In this document: piece by piece, positions 1 through 7,068 of the stretch
Position numbering within the stretch: position 1 is the stretch's first letter
Layout: each line of letters begins with the position of its first letter
Assembly (NCBI GenBank): GCA_900553935.1
Contig: USFK01000037.1
Location: forward strand, 1-9,703
DNA: 9,703 bases
Direction: 5' to 3'
DNA from: an uncultured Collinsella sp.
GTDB lineage: Bacteria > Actinomycetota > Coriobacteriia > Coriobacteriales > Coriobacteriaceae
The notes under the pieces: model-generated
What the model was told of the DNA's origin: nothing
Database searches by the model: none
The model's input: the letters and a program-made list of their open reading frames with translations, nothing else
Translations under genes and position numbers: made by a program

Positions 1-202
1 AGGAATATGATAAATATTCCGTGCCGCTGCTCCCGCGGCCGGCACATGGACCTGCTGCTGCGGCGCCACCAACACCGGCAAGTTCTGCTCCGAGTGTGGC
101 AGTCCCGCACCCGCCCCGGCACCGGCCAAGTGGTTCTGCCCCAACTGCGGCAGCGAAAACGGCGGCAAGTTCTGCAGTAACTGCGGAACGCCCAGGCCCT
201 AG
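1..202 (+). pseudogene. 3' end of a C-terminal double zinc-ribbon protein, apparently frameshifted
   Basis: The first bases read in frame 3 as EYDKYSVP. From about position 26 the meaningful reading is frame 2 (AAPAAGTWTCCCG, then NTGKFCSECG, a Pro/Ala linker, WFCPNCGSENGGKFCSNCG), ending at TAG 200-202. Two consecutive Cys4 zinc ribbons (C-x-C-G...C-x-x-C-G and C-x-x-C-G...C-x-x-C-G) are visible. Frame 2 has TGA and TAA at 8-13 and no start codon after them, so the ribbons can only belong to the upstream reading if one base (for example a G near 26) is missing. Left uncorrected, frame 3 runs to a stop at 216-218 through a Pro/Ala/Ser-rich tail with no ribbon. Such ribbons commonly end SPFH/stomatin-like or other membrane-associated bacterial proteins. 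The main domain lies outside the window, so that family call is only a guess. A sequencing error is an equally good explanation for the frameshift. Confidence 0.6.
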
Positions 203-221
203 CCCCTTTATCTGGTAATTG

Positions 222-253
222 GCGGGGGATCCGCCACCCCCGCATTTGCTTCT
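222..253 (+). terminator. hairpin terminator after the zinc-ribbon gene
   Basis: GCGGGGG at 222-228 pairs with CCCCCGC at 237-243 across an 8-nt loop, followed by a moderately T-rich stretch (atttgcttct). A competing GGCGG/CCGCC pairing exists in the same bases. It lies between the zinc-ribbon stop and the lipoprotein ribosome binding site, so it probably separates the two transcripts. The T tract is interrupted, so efficiency is uncertain. Confidence 0.5.
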
Positions 254-282
254 ATGGGTTTCGTTCGATAAAGGAGGACACC

Positions 283-1125
283 ATGAAGACAACGTTCAAA
301 AAGTCCGTACTCGCATTTCTGACATGCGTCCTGGCGCTCGCCTTTGCCCTGACGGGCTGCAGCGGCGGCGGCAAAGACCCCAAGGCCAACTTCGTCGGCA
401 GCTGGGAACTCTCGGGTGGAACCCTGGAGGGCGAAGAACTGACCGATGAGTACATGAAGATGCTCGAGGATTGGGGTGTGCACTGCGTCCTGATTCTCGA
501 TGAGGACGGTACAGGTGCCCTCGACCTGTTCCTTGAAGTCGTCGACCTTAAATGGGAGGCAAAGGACGCCACCACCGTAACCATCACCGCCGAAGACGAG
601 TCGCATGACATGAAGCTCAAGGACGGCAAGCTCATCCTCGAAGAGGATGACGGCAATCTTGTCTTTACCAAGTCCGACAAGGACCTGTCCGACACGGTGA
701 AGAAGGATCGCGAGGCGGCCGAGAAGGAAGAAGAGATCGACGAGGCCGTCGAAGACGACGCCGTCCAGAAGATTGAAATCTCCCCCGCCGTCACCGTTGC
801 CGATGACGACCTGTGCACCATCACCATCACCGAGAAGTTCAAGGACGAGTGGGGCGACATCGGTTTTGTCGTCAACATCACCAACAAGAGCGACAAGGAC
901 CTGACCTTCTACGCTCCTTCCGGCAAGACCAACGTCAACGGCACCATGAAGGAACCCTGGTTCTCGGCTCACCTGATGCCCGGCACCAACGCCACCGAGG
1001 AATTCACGTTCTCGAGCGGCGAGCTTGACAGCCTTGACGACCTGGTCAACACGACCATCGGCATCGACGCCTACCTGACCGATTCCTACGAGGACGTCGC
1101 CTCCTACAGCGCAACCATCGCGTAG
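283..1125 (+). CDS. two-domain secreted lipoprotein of unknown function
   Basis: The 280-residue protein begins with a classic lipoprotein signal: MKTTFKK, a hydrophobic stretch at 9-23 and lipobox LTGC with the modified Cys at 26. It should be diacylated and anchored on the outer face of the membrane. Residues 35-130 (NFVGSWELSGG..., ending LVFTKSD) look like a small beta-barrel/lipocalin-like domain of the kind that opens with a G-x-W motif. Residues 131-160 form a highly charged acidic/lysine linker, probably helical. Residues 161-280 look like an Ig-like beta sandwich (FVVNITNKSDKDLTFYAPSG and a regular strand pattern to the C-terminus). The start is supported by AAAGGAGG at about 270-277, five bases before ATG. 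I recognise no catalytic motif. It stands alone on the plus strand and is closed by the terminator at 1177-1214. A ligand-binding or surface structural role is inference only. Confidence 0.9.
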   Translation: MKTTFKKSVLAFLTCVLALAFALTGCSGGGKDPKANFVGSWELSGGTLEGEELTDEYMKMLEDWGVHCVLILDEDGTGALDLFLEVVDLKWEAKDATTVTITAEDESHDMKLKDGKLILEEDDGNLVFTKSDKDLSDTVKKDREAAEKEEEIDEAVEDDAVQKIEISPAVTVADDDLCTITITEKFKDEWGDIGFVVNITNKSDKDLTFYAPSGKTNVNGTMKEPWFSAHLMPGTNATEEFTFSSGELDSLDDLVNTTIGIDAYLTDSYEDVASYSATIA

Positions 1126-1176
1126 CGGTAGACCACGACAGCCGCGGATTGGCGGACACATCCGCGCACACCAAAC

Positions 1177-1214
1177 GGGGCCGCAGGAGTTGATCCTGCG
1201 GCCCCGTCGCTTTT
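1177..1214 (+). terminator. strong intrinsic terminator between convergent genes
   Basis: A perfect 12-bp GC-rich stem (1177-1188 with 1194-1205, 5-nt loop) is followed by gtcgctttt. It sits between the lipoprotein stop and the convergent response regulator stop (1235). The T tract is on the plus-strand side. In the opposite direction the stem is followed only by gttt, so it may also stop minus-strand transcription but less well. A smaller 7-bp hairpin (1143-1149 with 1160-1166) precedes it. Confidence 0.85.
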
Positions 1215-1234
1215 ATGCCGATGCGTAACGAGCG

Positions 1235-1855
1235 TTAGCGCTCCATGTTGGGAACGATGCTGCCCTCGGTCACCGCGCGCACGGCCAGGCGCATGATGTT
1301 GTCGTAGCCGGTCTTGTTGAGGATCTCCGAGATGCGGCGTTTGATGGTGCCCTCGCTCATAAACAGCTCGGCCGCAATCTCGCGGCGGCTTTTACCCTCG
1401 CAGGCAAGGCGCAAAATCGACAGCTCGACATCGTCGAGGGCCGCCGTGCCGGAGAAAATGCTCTCGGGCGGCTTGGGAAACGTGCAGTAGCCCGCCAGCG
1501 TGGAGCGCATCACGGCGAATAGCTCGTCGATACCGACGTTCTTATACACAAAGCTATCGACGCCCGCCTCGCGCGCCTGGTCCACAAAGGTGATCTCGGG
1601 CATGCCTGTCATGATAATGATGCGACACTCGAGCAGCTGCTCCTTGATGCGTGCCGCCGCCACGATGCCGTTTGAATCGTGTTCGGTGCACACGTCCATC
1701 AGTATCATGTCCGGACGCTCCTTGAGCACAACGTCCAAGGCATCCGAGGCGTCGGCGATCGCGGCGACAACGGTCATATCGGGCTGGTCGCCAACGGAGC
1801 GCGCGAGACTCTCGCGCAAGATGGCCTGGTCTTCGACGATTAACACGCGAATCAT
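1235..1855 (-). CDS. NarL/LuxR-type response regulator
   Basis: The 206-residue protein is a two-domain response regulator. The receiver domain (about 1-120) has the acidic pair E8/D9, phosphoacceptor D54 in ILMDV, T83 in IIMTG and K105 in FVYKN, so all phosphorylation-site residues are present. The C-terminal HTH domain (about 138-198, LDDVELSILRLACEGKSRRE followed by an IAAELFMSEGTIKRRIS helix) is of the GerE/LuxR class and should bind DNA as a dimer. The start at 1855 is chosen because AAAGGAG lies six bases upstream and MIRVLIVEDQ is the canonical receiver N-terminus; an in-frame extension to 2080 exists but has no domain homology. The ATG overlaps the TGA of the kinase gene (ATGA), indicating translational coupling. 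It is the output protein of the three-gene signalling operon; its targets are not evident. Confidence 0.95.
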   Translation of the reverse strand: MIRVLIVEDQAILRESLARSVGDQPDMTVVAAIADASDALDVVLKERPDMILMDVCTEHDSNGIVAAARIKEQLLECRIIIMTGMPEITFVDQAREAGVDSFVYKNVGIDELFAVMRSTLAGYCTFPKPPESIFSGTAALDDVELSILRLACEGKSRREIAAELFMSEGTIKRRISEILNKTGYDNIMRLAVRAVTEGSIVPNMER

Positions 1856-3345
1856 GAGCTTCTCCTTTGGACCGTGGCGTTGGAGGCGAGCGGGATGGAT
1901 ACCGCAAGCGTAAAGGGCGGGGCGGGGCGGACTTCCAGGCTGCCGCCCAGATCTTGCGCGACATGCCTCATACCTGGGATACCCGTTCCCTCGCGATACG
2001 ATACGGGGGCCGGGGCCCCGTCGTTGGAAATAGTCATGCGCACGATGGAGCCGGCATCTGTCCCCTCCTGCCACAGGCACACATGGACCTGATGCGCCTG
2101 CGCATGCTTGGTGGCATTGGTCGAGGCCTCGCGGATAATCTGCAAAAATGCCGCAGCGACGCGTGCGTCCTGGGGCAGTGCACCCTCGACATCGATCTGC
2201 ACGCTCACCAGGCCAAAGGCGTGGACGATATCGCCCAGTTGCTCTGCCGGTTCGGCGTCGCCCCCGCTGCGCAGATCGGCGGCGATCGAGCGCAACAACG
2301 GGTCGATCTGCTCGAGCGACTCGTCGTCCAAGCGCCCCTCCTCCAAATAGCGATGAAGGATTGACAGGCGCTGGCCGATCACATCGTGCACGCGAGCGCG
2401 CATACGCAGATAGGCCGCATTGTCGGCAACTTTTTTGACTTCTTCGATCTGGGCCTGGAGCTCTTGGCCCGCAAGCTCAAGCAGGTGGTTGGCTTGCGCC
2501 AGACGGTCATGCGCGTGCGCATACTCTATCACATCCAGGCCGATAATGCGCTCGAACGAACGGCCCGAAACCATAACGTCATCGTGCACAAACAAGCGAA
2601 TCTCGGCCGGAGAAACCTCGACCACAACGCGCGCCTCACCAAAGCGGTCCAGATTAATGCGCACGCGGTTCCTGCTGCTTTCGGGCATTTGCATACTGAG
2701 TTTGCGCAGGTCGTTCCATGTACCGCTCATATCGCCTAGGTCGGTGGGCATATGAAGCTCCACCAGGTTTTTTCGCATGCAGCGGTTCATGAGCAGCGGA
2801 CGGCCCCTCGGGTCCAGATACAGGATGCCCACGGGAATCACGTTGATGGTTTCAATCGTCGAGAACGCAGTGATATCTTCCTGGCGGTTACGGACGTCCA
2901 TCAAGAGCGCCGCGATGGAGCGGAACAGGAAGAACGCTCCCTCTGCGATAAGGACAACGGCCCACGCCGAGCCCATGGCAAAAACCACCGGCGGTGTCAC
3001 GGCGGCAATGAGTAGCAGCTCGGCCAGCATGACGGGGCGACGATAGTGCACCATAAGCACCACGCCGTAGGCAAAGATCGCGGCATCGAGCCACAGCACT
3101 CCGCCCATTGCCCTGGCGCAAACATTGAGCGGCGCCACCAGATACGAGCCAGACGACGCGAATAAGATGAGCGCCGAAATCATCAGGTGAAGCACAAGGC
3201 TCGCCTCGTAGGCGCAAATCACCTTACGGTTATAGGACGAGCGGCGCGAGGCGATGAGCGGGACGTGGATCGTCTGCAGACACGCAGCCAGGGCAAAGAC
3301 AACATCGAGCGCAACGATTTGGGGAAGGATGAGCGAAATCTGCAT
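1852..3345 (-). CDS. membrane sensor histidine kinase, NarL/DesK-type (HisKA_3-like)
   Basis: The 497-residue protein has about five hydrophobic segments in residues 6-147 and no large extracellular domain, so sensing is probably within the membrane or through a partner. A PAS-like region follows (about 158-265; VIPVGILYLDPRGRPLLMN), then a helical signalling linker (about 275-315). The dimerisation/phosphorylation helix carries H320-D321 in RARVHDVIGQRLSIL, the HisKA_3-type arrangement that pairs with NarL regulators. The ATPase domain has the N box E406/N410 (REASTNATKHA), a G1-type NDG at 441-443 and a G2-type GTGIPGMR at 453-460, so catalytic competence looks intact. It starts 2 nt after the stop of the upstream 7TM gene and ends inside the start of the regulator gene. 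It is therefore the cognate kinase of that regulator and probably works with the 7TM protein. Confidence 0.93.
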   Translation of the reverse strand: MQISLILPQIVALDVVFALAACLQTIHVPLIASRRSSYNRKVICAYEASLVLHLMISALILFASSGSYLVAPLNVCARAMGGVLWLDAAIFAYGVVLMVHYRRPVMLAELLLIAAVTPPVVFAMGSAWAVVLIAEGAFFLFRSIAALLMDVRNRQEDITAFSTIETINVIPVGILYLDPRGRPLLMNRCMRKNLVELHMPTDLGDMSGTWNDLRKLSMQMPESSRNRVRINLDRFGEARVVVEVSPAEIRLFVHDDVMVSGRSFERIIGLDVIEYAHAHDRLAQANHLLELAGQELQAQIEEVKKVADNAAYLRMRARVHDVIGQRLSILHRYLEEGRLDDESLEQIDPLLRSIAADLRSGGDAEPAEQLGDIVHAFGLVSVQIDVEGALPQDARVAAAFLQIIREASTNATKHAQAHQVHVCLWQEGTDAGSIVRMTISNDGAPAPVSYREGTGIPGMRHVAQDLGGSLEVRPAPPFTLAVSIPLASNATVQRRSS

Positions 3346-3347
3346 CG

Positions 3348-5147
3348 TTACTCACCCGCCCTCGGCATCAAGACGATCATGCGCAGCTGGCCGGGCTCGC
3401 CCTCAAGGCGGTATGCCACGTTGCGCCCTTGCAGAGCGCTTTCGAGCTCTTGCGCGGCGGGCGTCTGCGAAAGATCTTCATCATCGTTGGAAAAAAGCGT
3501 GGCGCGCAGCTCGACACTGCACCGGTCATGGTCACCCAAGTGATACATGAGCGCCGGGTGGTCGGTGGTGTAGGCAAAAAACGCAAAGTCATACACGCAG
3601 TCGTACAGGGCGCTTACCGTACTGGAGTGCATCGGGCGCCGTATGGCGATAATCGAGGCGCAATCGACATCGATGGTGCGCAGGTCGCTTGCGAGCTCGT
3701 TGGCAATGAGCTGAATGCGGTCGCGATCAAAGCCGCTCTCCCCGTGCTGCGCCAGCGTGAGCGACCCCTTGCGCTTGCAATAGGCGACGAGCATCTTGGC
3801 GCGCTGCAGCATGCGGTAACGCTCGTGTGAAGACGCCTCGTCGGTCAACGGTGGCAGCGAGCTCAGCAGGTCGTACATCTCTTCGAACGCGCGGGCAAGC
3901 GCCTGGTCCACGTCTTGGACCAGCAAGGTCTCGGCCTCTTGATCTGCCAAATGTGTCTTAAGGTCGTAGTCGGCGGCAAGCAGCTCATTTTGGCGTTGCA
4001 GCTCCATGCGACGATGCGCCAGTTCGCGATTGAGTTCGTTGAGCTCCGAGACGTCCTGGGCAAGGAGAGCCGATCCACCCAGCAGCGGAAAGGCGCGATA
4101 CATTACATCGGGATCGGACGCCACGGCAAAGGCGTGAGCGTGCCCGTGCTCTTGGACCCGCAACTCCTCACGCACGCCTACCGGCATTGGCTTTGACGCT
4201 GGCGTGACATAGACTTCCTGCAGGTCACGCGTTAGAACTTTGAGGTCAAGCGGCAAGGTGCCGAAAATACCGGCGATATCGTGGTACGACGGGATGACAC
4301 CGCAATCGAGACAGATTTCCATCGCCACCACGCACAGGACGCAGTAGACAAGTGAAAAATTAAGCCTCCATGCCCAGGGCACACGCAGCGCATATGAAAT
4401 GGCAAAGAACGCGCCGCCCAATAGGATAAGCGCGGCCGTGCCCGAGAAACGCTGAATACGAAAAGACGAGGACCGTCCTACCAAGATAAAAAAGGCAACG
4501 AAGTTAAAGGCTGTCCATACCAGAACGGTACCGTAGCCCCAACCATATGTGTAATCGTTGCTCCAGGTTCCACTCGATCGATCGAAATGGAAGACCTGCT
4601 GATGAACATCGTTAGTAAGCACAAAGCTGATAAGCAGGACAGCCATGACCCACAAAACGGTGCGGTACCGACGCCCCATACGATGCTGTTCCAAACCCGC
4701 GAGGCGCAGACCGCACAGCTGGTAGATCAGCGGAATGAGCGTCATGGGCACGTAGTACAGGTACCACAGCACGGTGGCATAGAACGGCGTGAACGACTTA
4801 TATTTGAGGATGACCTCGATCATCCACAGGGCACAAATGGCGGCGATGGCAACAAGGCGGCGGCGCAAGACGTAGTCCAAGCAGCGTAGGTACGCCAACA
4901 CACCCCAGATTGAAAATGCAATTGCGGCGACAAGCAGCGGGAGAGAGCTCGAGTGGACGAGCGCATCCACGACCTCTTCGGACACCTCGCTATAGGCGGG
5001 CACGGTGTTGGAAAGCTTGGGGTCGGAGGCGAACAGTGCCGGCAAGACTGCCAAAAGCATAAGGAACAGCGCGGTAATGGCGCCGGCGATAACAAAGACG
5101 CGGTGGCGATACACGCCATGCGATATGCCAACAAGGAATCGCGGCAT
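3348..5147 (-). CDS. 7TM receptor-like protein with degenerate histidine-kinase C-terminus
   Basis: Read from ATG 5147 this is a 599-residue protein. Residues 17-280 contain seven to eight membrane helices. LTNDVHQQVFHF at about 177-188 resembles the conserved loop of the histidine-kinase N-terminal 7TM family (HisKA_7TM). A PAS-like stretch (about 285-365), a long coiled coil (about 366-425) and an alpha/beta region (about 440-595) follow. That last region has the order of a DHp-plus-ATPase module (LQRAKMLVAYCKRKGSL, then DRIQLIANELASDLRTIDVD) but no phosphoacceptor His in an H box, no D-x-G-x-G and no glycine-rich G2 box. It looks like a pseudokinase or receptor that modulates the kinase encoded 2 nt downstream. 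Start choice is uncertain: ATG 5231 adds 28 residues that look non-coding and has no ribosome binding site, whereas 5147 has only a weak one (AGG nine bases upstream) but sits naturally before helix 1. Confidence 0.85.
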   Translation of the reverse strand: MPRFLVGISHGVYRHRVFVIAGAITALFLMLLAVLPALFASDPKLSNTVPAYSEVSEEVVDALVHSSSLPLLVAAIAFSIWGVLAYLRCLDYVLRRRLVAIAAICALWMIEVILKYKSFTPFYATVLWYLYYVPMTLIPLIYQLCGLRLAGLEQHRMGRRYRTVLWVMAVLLISFVLTNDVHQQVFHFDRSSGTWSNDYTYGWGYGTVLVWTAFNFVAFFILVGRSSSFRIQRFSGTAALILLGGAFFAISYALRVPWAWRLNFSLVYCVLCVVAMEICLDCGVIPSYHDIAGIFGTLPLDLKVLTRDLQEVYVTPASKPMPVGVREELRVQEHGHAHAFAVASDPDVMYRAFPLLGGSALLAQDVSELNELNRELAHRRMELQRQNELLAADYDLKTHLADQEAETLLVQDVDQALARAFEEMYDLLSSLPPLTDEASSHERYRMLQRAKMLVAYCKRKGSLTLAQHGESGFDRDRIQLIANELASDLRTIDVDCASIIAIRRPMHSSTVSALYDCVYDFAFFAYTTDHPALMYHLGDHDRCSVELRATLFSNDDEDLSQTPAAQELESALQGRNVAYRLEGEPGQLRMIVLMPRAGE

Positions 5148-5318
5148 GGCGAAGAGCCTGCCGCCCCTGGGATCCGCCACGGGTGCGGATCGGGCGGCCG
5201 CGTGGCCGATATGTCGCTCGCAGGTACCCATAGTGCTTTTAGTGTACCGACAGGCGGGCCCAAAAAGCGGGCCACATGTCCCAAAATCCGCCGACGGCGA
5301 GGGACGTCGCCAGCGACT

Positions 5319-5345
5319 AGTCGTTTAAGAACGTCCCCAATGACT
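5319..5345. repeat. REP-like stem-loop, copy 1
   Basis: AGTCGTT at 5319-5325 pairs with AATGACT at 5339-5345 (one G-T wobble) around a 13-nt loop TAAGAACGTCCCC. The same loop, with a single change, recurs at 5460-5486 in the same orientation. The stem differs between the copies by a compensatory swap, which suggests the fold is what is maintained. On the minus strand it contains ATTGGGGACG. Confidence 0.65.
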
Positions 5346-5384
5346 AAGACAAAACGAGCGAGGATTTTTGGACGCCCAAATGGC

Positions 5385-5448
5385 GAGAGTGGATAATCTC
5401 CCACTTTGAGCCCACAAACAGGCTAAAAACGGGAGATTATCCACTCTC
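5385..5448. repeat. 18-bp perfect inverted repeat with 28-nt loop
   Basis: GAGAGTGGATAATCTCCC at 5385-5402 is the exact reverse complement of 5431-5448. The loop (5403-5430) contains a further AGCC/GGCT stem (5409-5412 with 5421-5424). No T tract follows either arm, so it is not a standard terminator. It is flanked by the two direct 27-nt stem-loops, giving a nested, MITE-like architecture. Confidence 0.75.
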
Positions 5449-5459
5449 ATTCTGCGGGC

Positions 5460-5486
5460 GCTCATTTAAGTACGTCCCCAATGAGT
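5460..5486. repeat. REP-like stem-loop, copy 2
   Basis: GCTCATT at 5460-5466 pairs with AATGAGT at 5480-5486 (terminal G-T wobble) around the 13-nt loop TAAGTACGTCCCC. It is a direct repeat of 5319-5345, 141 bp away. Relative to copy 1, one internal stem pair changes from G-C to C-G and the wobble positions change on one side only. Confidence 0.65.
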
Positions 5487-5503
5487 GCTTTCACTTCTTT
5501 TAA

Positions 5504-5544
5504 CAAAACGCCCGGCGGGCATTAACTGCTCGCCGGGCGTTTTG
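5504..5544 (-). terminator. bidirectional intrinsic terminator downstream of the glucosidase gene
   Basis: A 14-bp perfect stem (5504-5517 with 5531-5544; core ACGCCCGGCG/CGCCGGGCGT) has A4 at one end and T4 at the other, with a 13-nt loop. It lies 28 bases beyond the glucosidase stop codon on the minus strand, where it reads as GC stem followed by TTTTGTTAAAAG. The symmetry means it should also stop plus-strand transcription. Confidence 0.9.
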
Positions 5545-5572
5545 GTTAGGAGGCTATGGTTGTTGGGAAGCC

Positions 5573-7003
5573 TTAGGCCAGGTCCTCGCCGTTCGTCTCG
5601 ATGACGTGTTTGTACCAGTCGAAGCTCTTCTTTTTGGAACGCTTGAGGGTGCCGTTGCCCGCATCATCGCGGTCGACATAGATAAAGCCGTAGCGCTTGG
5701 ACATCTCGCCCGTGCCGGCAGACACCAGGTCGATTGGGCCCCAGGTGGTGTAGCCCAGCAGGTCAACGCCGTCCTCGGTCACCGCATCGCGCATCGCGGC
5801 GATATGCTGGCGCAGGTAGTCGATACGGTAGTCGTCGTTGATGGAGCCATCCTCCTCGACAACATCCTTGGCGCCCAGGCCGTTCTCGACCACAAACAGC
5901 GGCTTCTGATAACGGTCGTACAGGTCGTTGAGGGTGATGCGGAAGCCCAGCGGATCGATGGCCCAGCCCCACTGGCTCTCCTGCAGGTAGGGGTTCTTGG
6001 CGCCGGCGAAGGCGTTGCCCTGGGTGCGCTCGACATCGGGGTTATCGGCACCGGCGGAGCAACGGGTGCTGTAATAGCTAAAGCTGATGAAGTCGACGGT
6101 GTTGGCGGCCAGGATCTCGCGGTCCTCATCCGTCATGCCCACATCGATGCCCAAACGCTCGAGCTTCTTGACGGCATAGGCCGGGTAGTAGCCGCGGCTC
6201 TGAACGTCGACGAAGAAATAGTTGCTCTGGTTGTCAATCTGCGCTTGGCGCACATCGCCCGGACGGCAGCTGTAGGGGTAGTAGCTACCTGCGGCAAGCA
6301 TGCAACCGATCTTGACCTCAGGGTCGATCTCGTGAGCGATCTTGGTTGCCCAAGCGCTGGCGACGAGCTCGTTGTGGGCGGCCAGGTACTCGACGGCCTC
6401 CTTGTTCTCGCCCTCCTCAAAGACCAGACCGGCACCCATAAACGGCAGGTGCAAGATCATATTGATCTCGTTGAAGGTAAGCCAGTACTTCACCAGACCC
6501 TTGTAGCGGGTGAAGATCGTGGTCGCGAGGTTCTTGTAGAAGTCGATGAGCTTGCGGTTGCGCCAGCCGCCGTACTCCTTGATGAGGTGAATCGGGCAGT
6601 CGAAGTGCGTGATGGTCACGAGCGGCTCAATGCCGTGCGCCTGACACTCGCGGAACACGTCCTCGTAGAAGGCCAAGCCGGCCTCGTTGGGCTCAGTCTC
6701 GTCACCGTTGGGGAAGATGCGGGTCCACGCCAGGCTCATGCGGAAGGTCTTAAAGCCCATCTCGGCAAAGAGGGCGATGTCCTCCTTGTAATGGTGATAG
6801 AAATCGATGCCAGTCTGCGCGGGGTAGTAATAGCCGTCCTCGAAGTCGAGCATCTTGCGCTGGCCGGAGACCACCGCATAGCGCTCGGGGCCGTGCGGTG
6901 CCACATCCACGTTGGCTAGGCCGCGGCCATCCACGTCGTAAGCGCCCTCGCACTGGTTGGCAGCCGTCGCGCCGCCCCACAGGAAGTCTTTACGGAAAGC
7001 CAT
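5573..7003 (-). CDS. 6-phospho-beta-glucosidase, glycoside hydrolase family 1
   Basis: The 476-residue protein is a full-length GH1 enzyme with the usual opening (FLWGGATAANQCEGA). The acid/base glutamate is E179 in LTFNEIN and the nucleophile is E373 in VVENGLG. FRMSLAWTRIFPNG (87-100) and THFDCP (132-137) are the expected active-site strands. K436 and Y438 in SKRYGF match the phosphate-binding loop of the 6-phospho enzymes, so the substrates should be cellobiose-, salicin- or arbutin-type sugars phosphorylated during PTS import, cleaved in the cytoplasm to glucose 6-phosphate plus sugar or aglycone. The position that is often Ser in that loop is Gly430 here (SAGTGEM rather than SASTGEM), which I believe occurs in other family members. 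The start has AAAGGA seven bases upstream. No PTS permease or antiterminator gene is adjacent, so its transporter is elsewhere. It ends at a strong terminator and is probably monocistronic. Confidence 0.95.
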   Translation of the reverse strand: MAFRKDFLWGGATAANQCEGAYDVDGRGLANVDVAPHGPERYAVVSGQRKMLDFEDGYYYPAQTGIDFYHHYKEDIALFAEMGFKTFRMSLAWTRIFPNGDETEPNEAGLAFYEDVFRECQAHGIEPLVTITHFDCPIHLIKEYGGWRNRKLIDFYKNLATTIFTRYKGLVKYWLTFNEINMILHLPFMGAGLVFEEGENKEAVEYLAAHNELVASAWATKIAHEIDPEVKIGCMLAAGSYYPYSCRPGDVRQAQIDNQSNYFFVDVQSRGYYPAYAVKKLERLGIDVGMTDEDREILAANTVDFISFSYYSTRCSAGADNPDVERTQGNAFAGAKNPYLQESQWGWAIDPLGFRITLNDLYDRYQKPLFVVENGLGAKDVVEEDGSINDDYRIDYLRQHIAAMRDAVTEDGVDLLGYTTWGPIDLVSAGTGEMSKRYGFIYVDRDDAGNGTLKRSKKKSFDWYKHVIETNGEDLA

Positions 7004-7039
7004 GCATCAATCCTTTCACACGCTGTTTGTCGTGGTTTC

Positions 7040-7068
7040 AGTATCCCCGTAAGCAGCGCGCTACCCAA
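7040..7068 (-). promoter_or_regulatory. candidate sigma70-type promoter for the glucosidase gene
   Basis: On the minus strand TTGGGT (7063-7068) is followed after exactly 17 bases by GATACT (7040-7045), about 37 bases before the start codon. Both hexamers are imperfect (three and four matches to consensus). No hairpin resembling a ribonucleic antiterminator was found between it and the gene. Confidence 0.35.

Larger units (their letters stand above)
5232..5572. other. repeat-rich intergenic region between the signalling operon and the glucosidase gene
   Basis: This 341-bp stretch has no convincing gene. From left to right it holds a TACACT -10-like hexamer for the signalling operon on the minus strand (5241-5246, no good -35), a short GGCCC/GGGCC hairpin near 5256-5273, two related 27-nt stem-loops (5319-5345 and 5460-5486), an 18-bp inverted repeat between them (5385-5448) and the bidirectional terminator at 5504-5544. 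A 10-bp palindrome CGACTAGTCG at 5314-5323 overlaps the first stem-loop. Confidence 0.6.

Noticed and set aside
208..1161. 317-codon open frame on the minus strand opposite the lipoprotein
   Set aside because: Its translation has no recognisable domain, while the plus-strand frame has a signal peptide, lipobox and ribosome binding site. It is a codon-bias shadow.
1856..2080. In-frame N-terminal extension of the response regulator
   Set aside because: The extra 75 residues overlap the kinase coding sequence in another frame and have no homology; the receiver domain starts at MIRVLIVEDQ behind AAAGGAG.
5385..5448. Intrinsic terminator
   Set aside because: The stem is long, but its end is AT-containing with no T tract on either side, and a much better terminator lies at 5504-5544.
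5606..6919. 437-codon open frame on the plus strand opposite the 6-phospho-beta-glucosidase
   Set aside because: It is antisense to a fully conserved GH1 gene, and its Val/Ala/Leu/Asp-rich translation with no domain is typical of GC-biased antisense frames.
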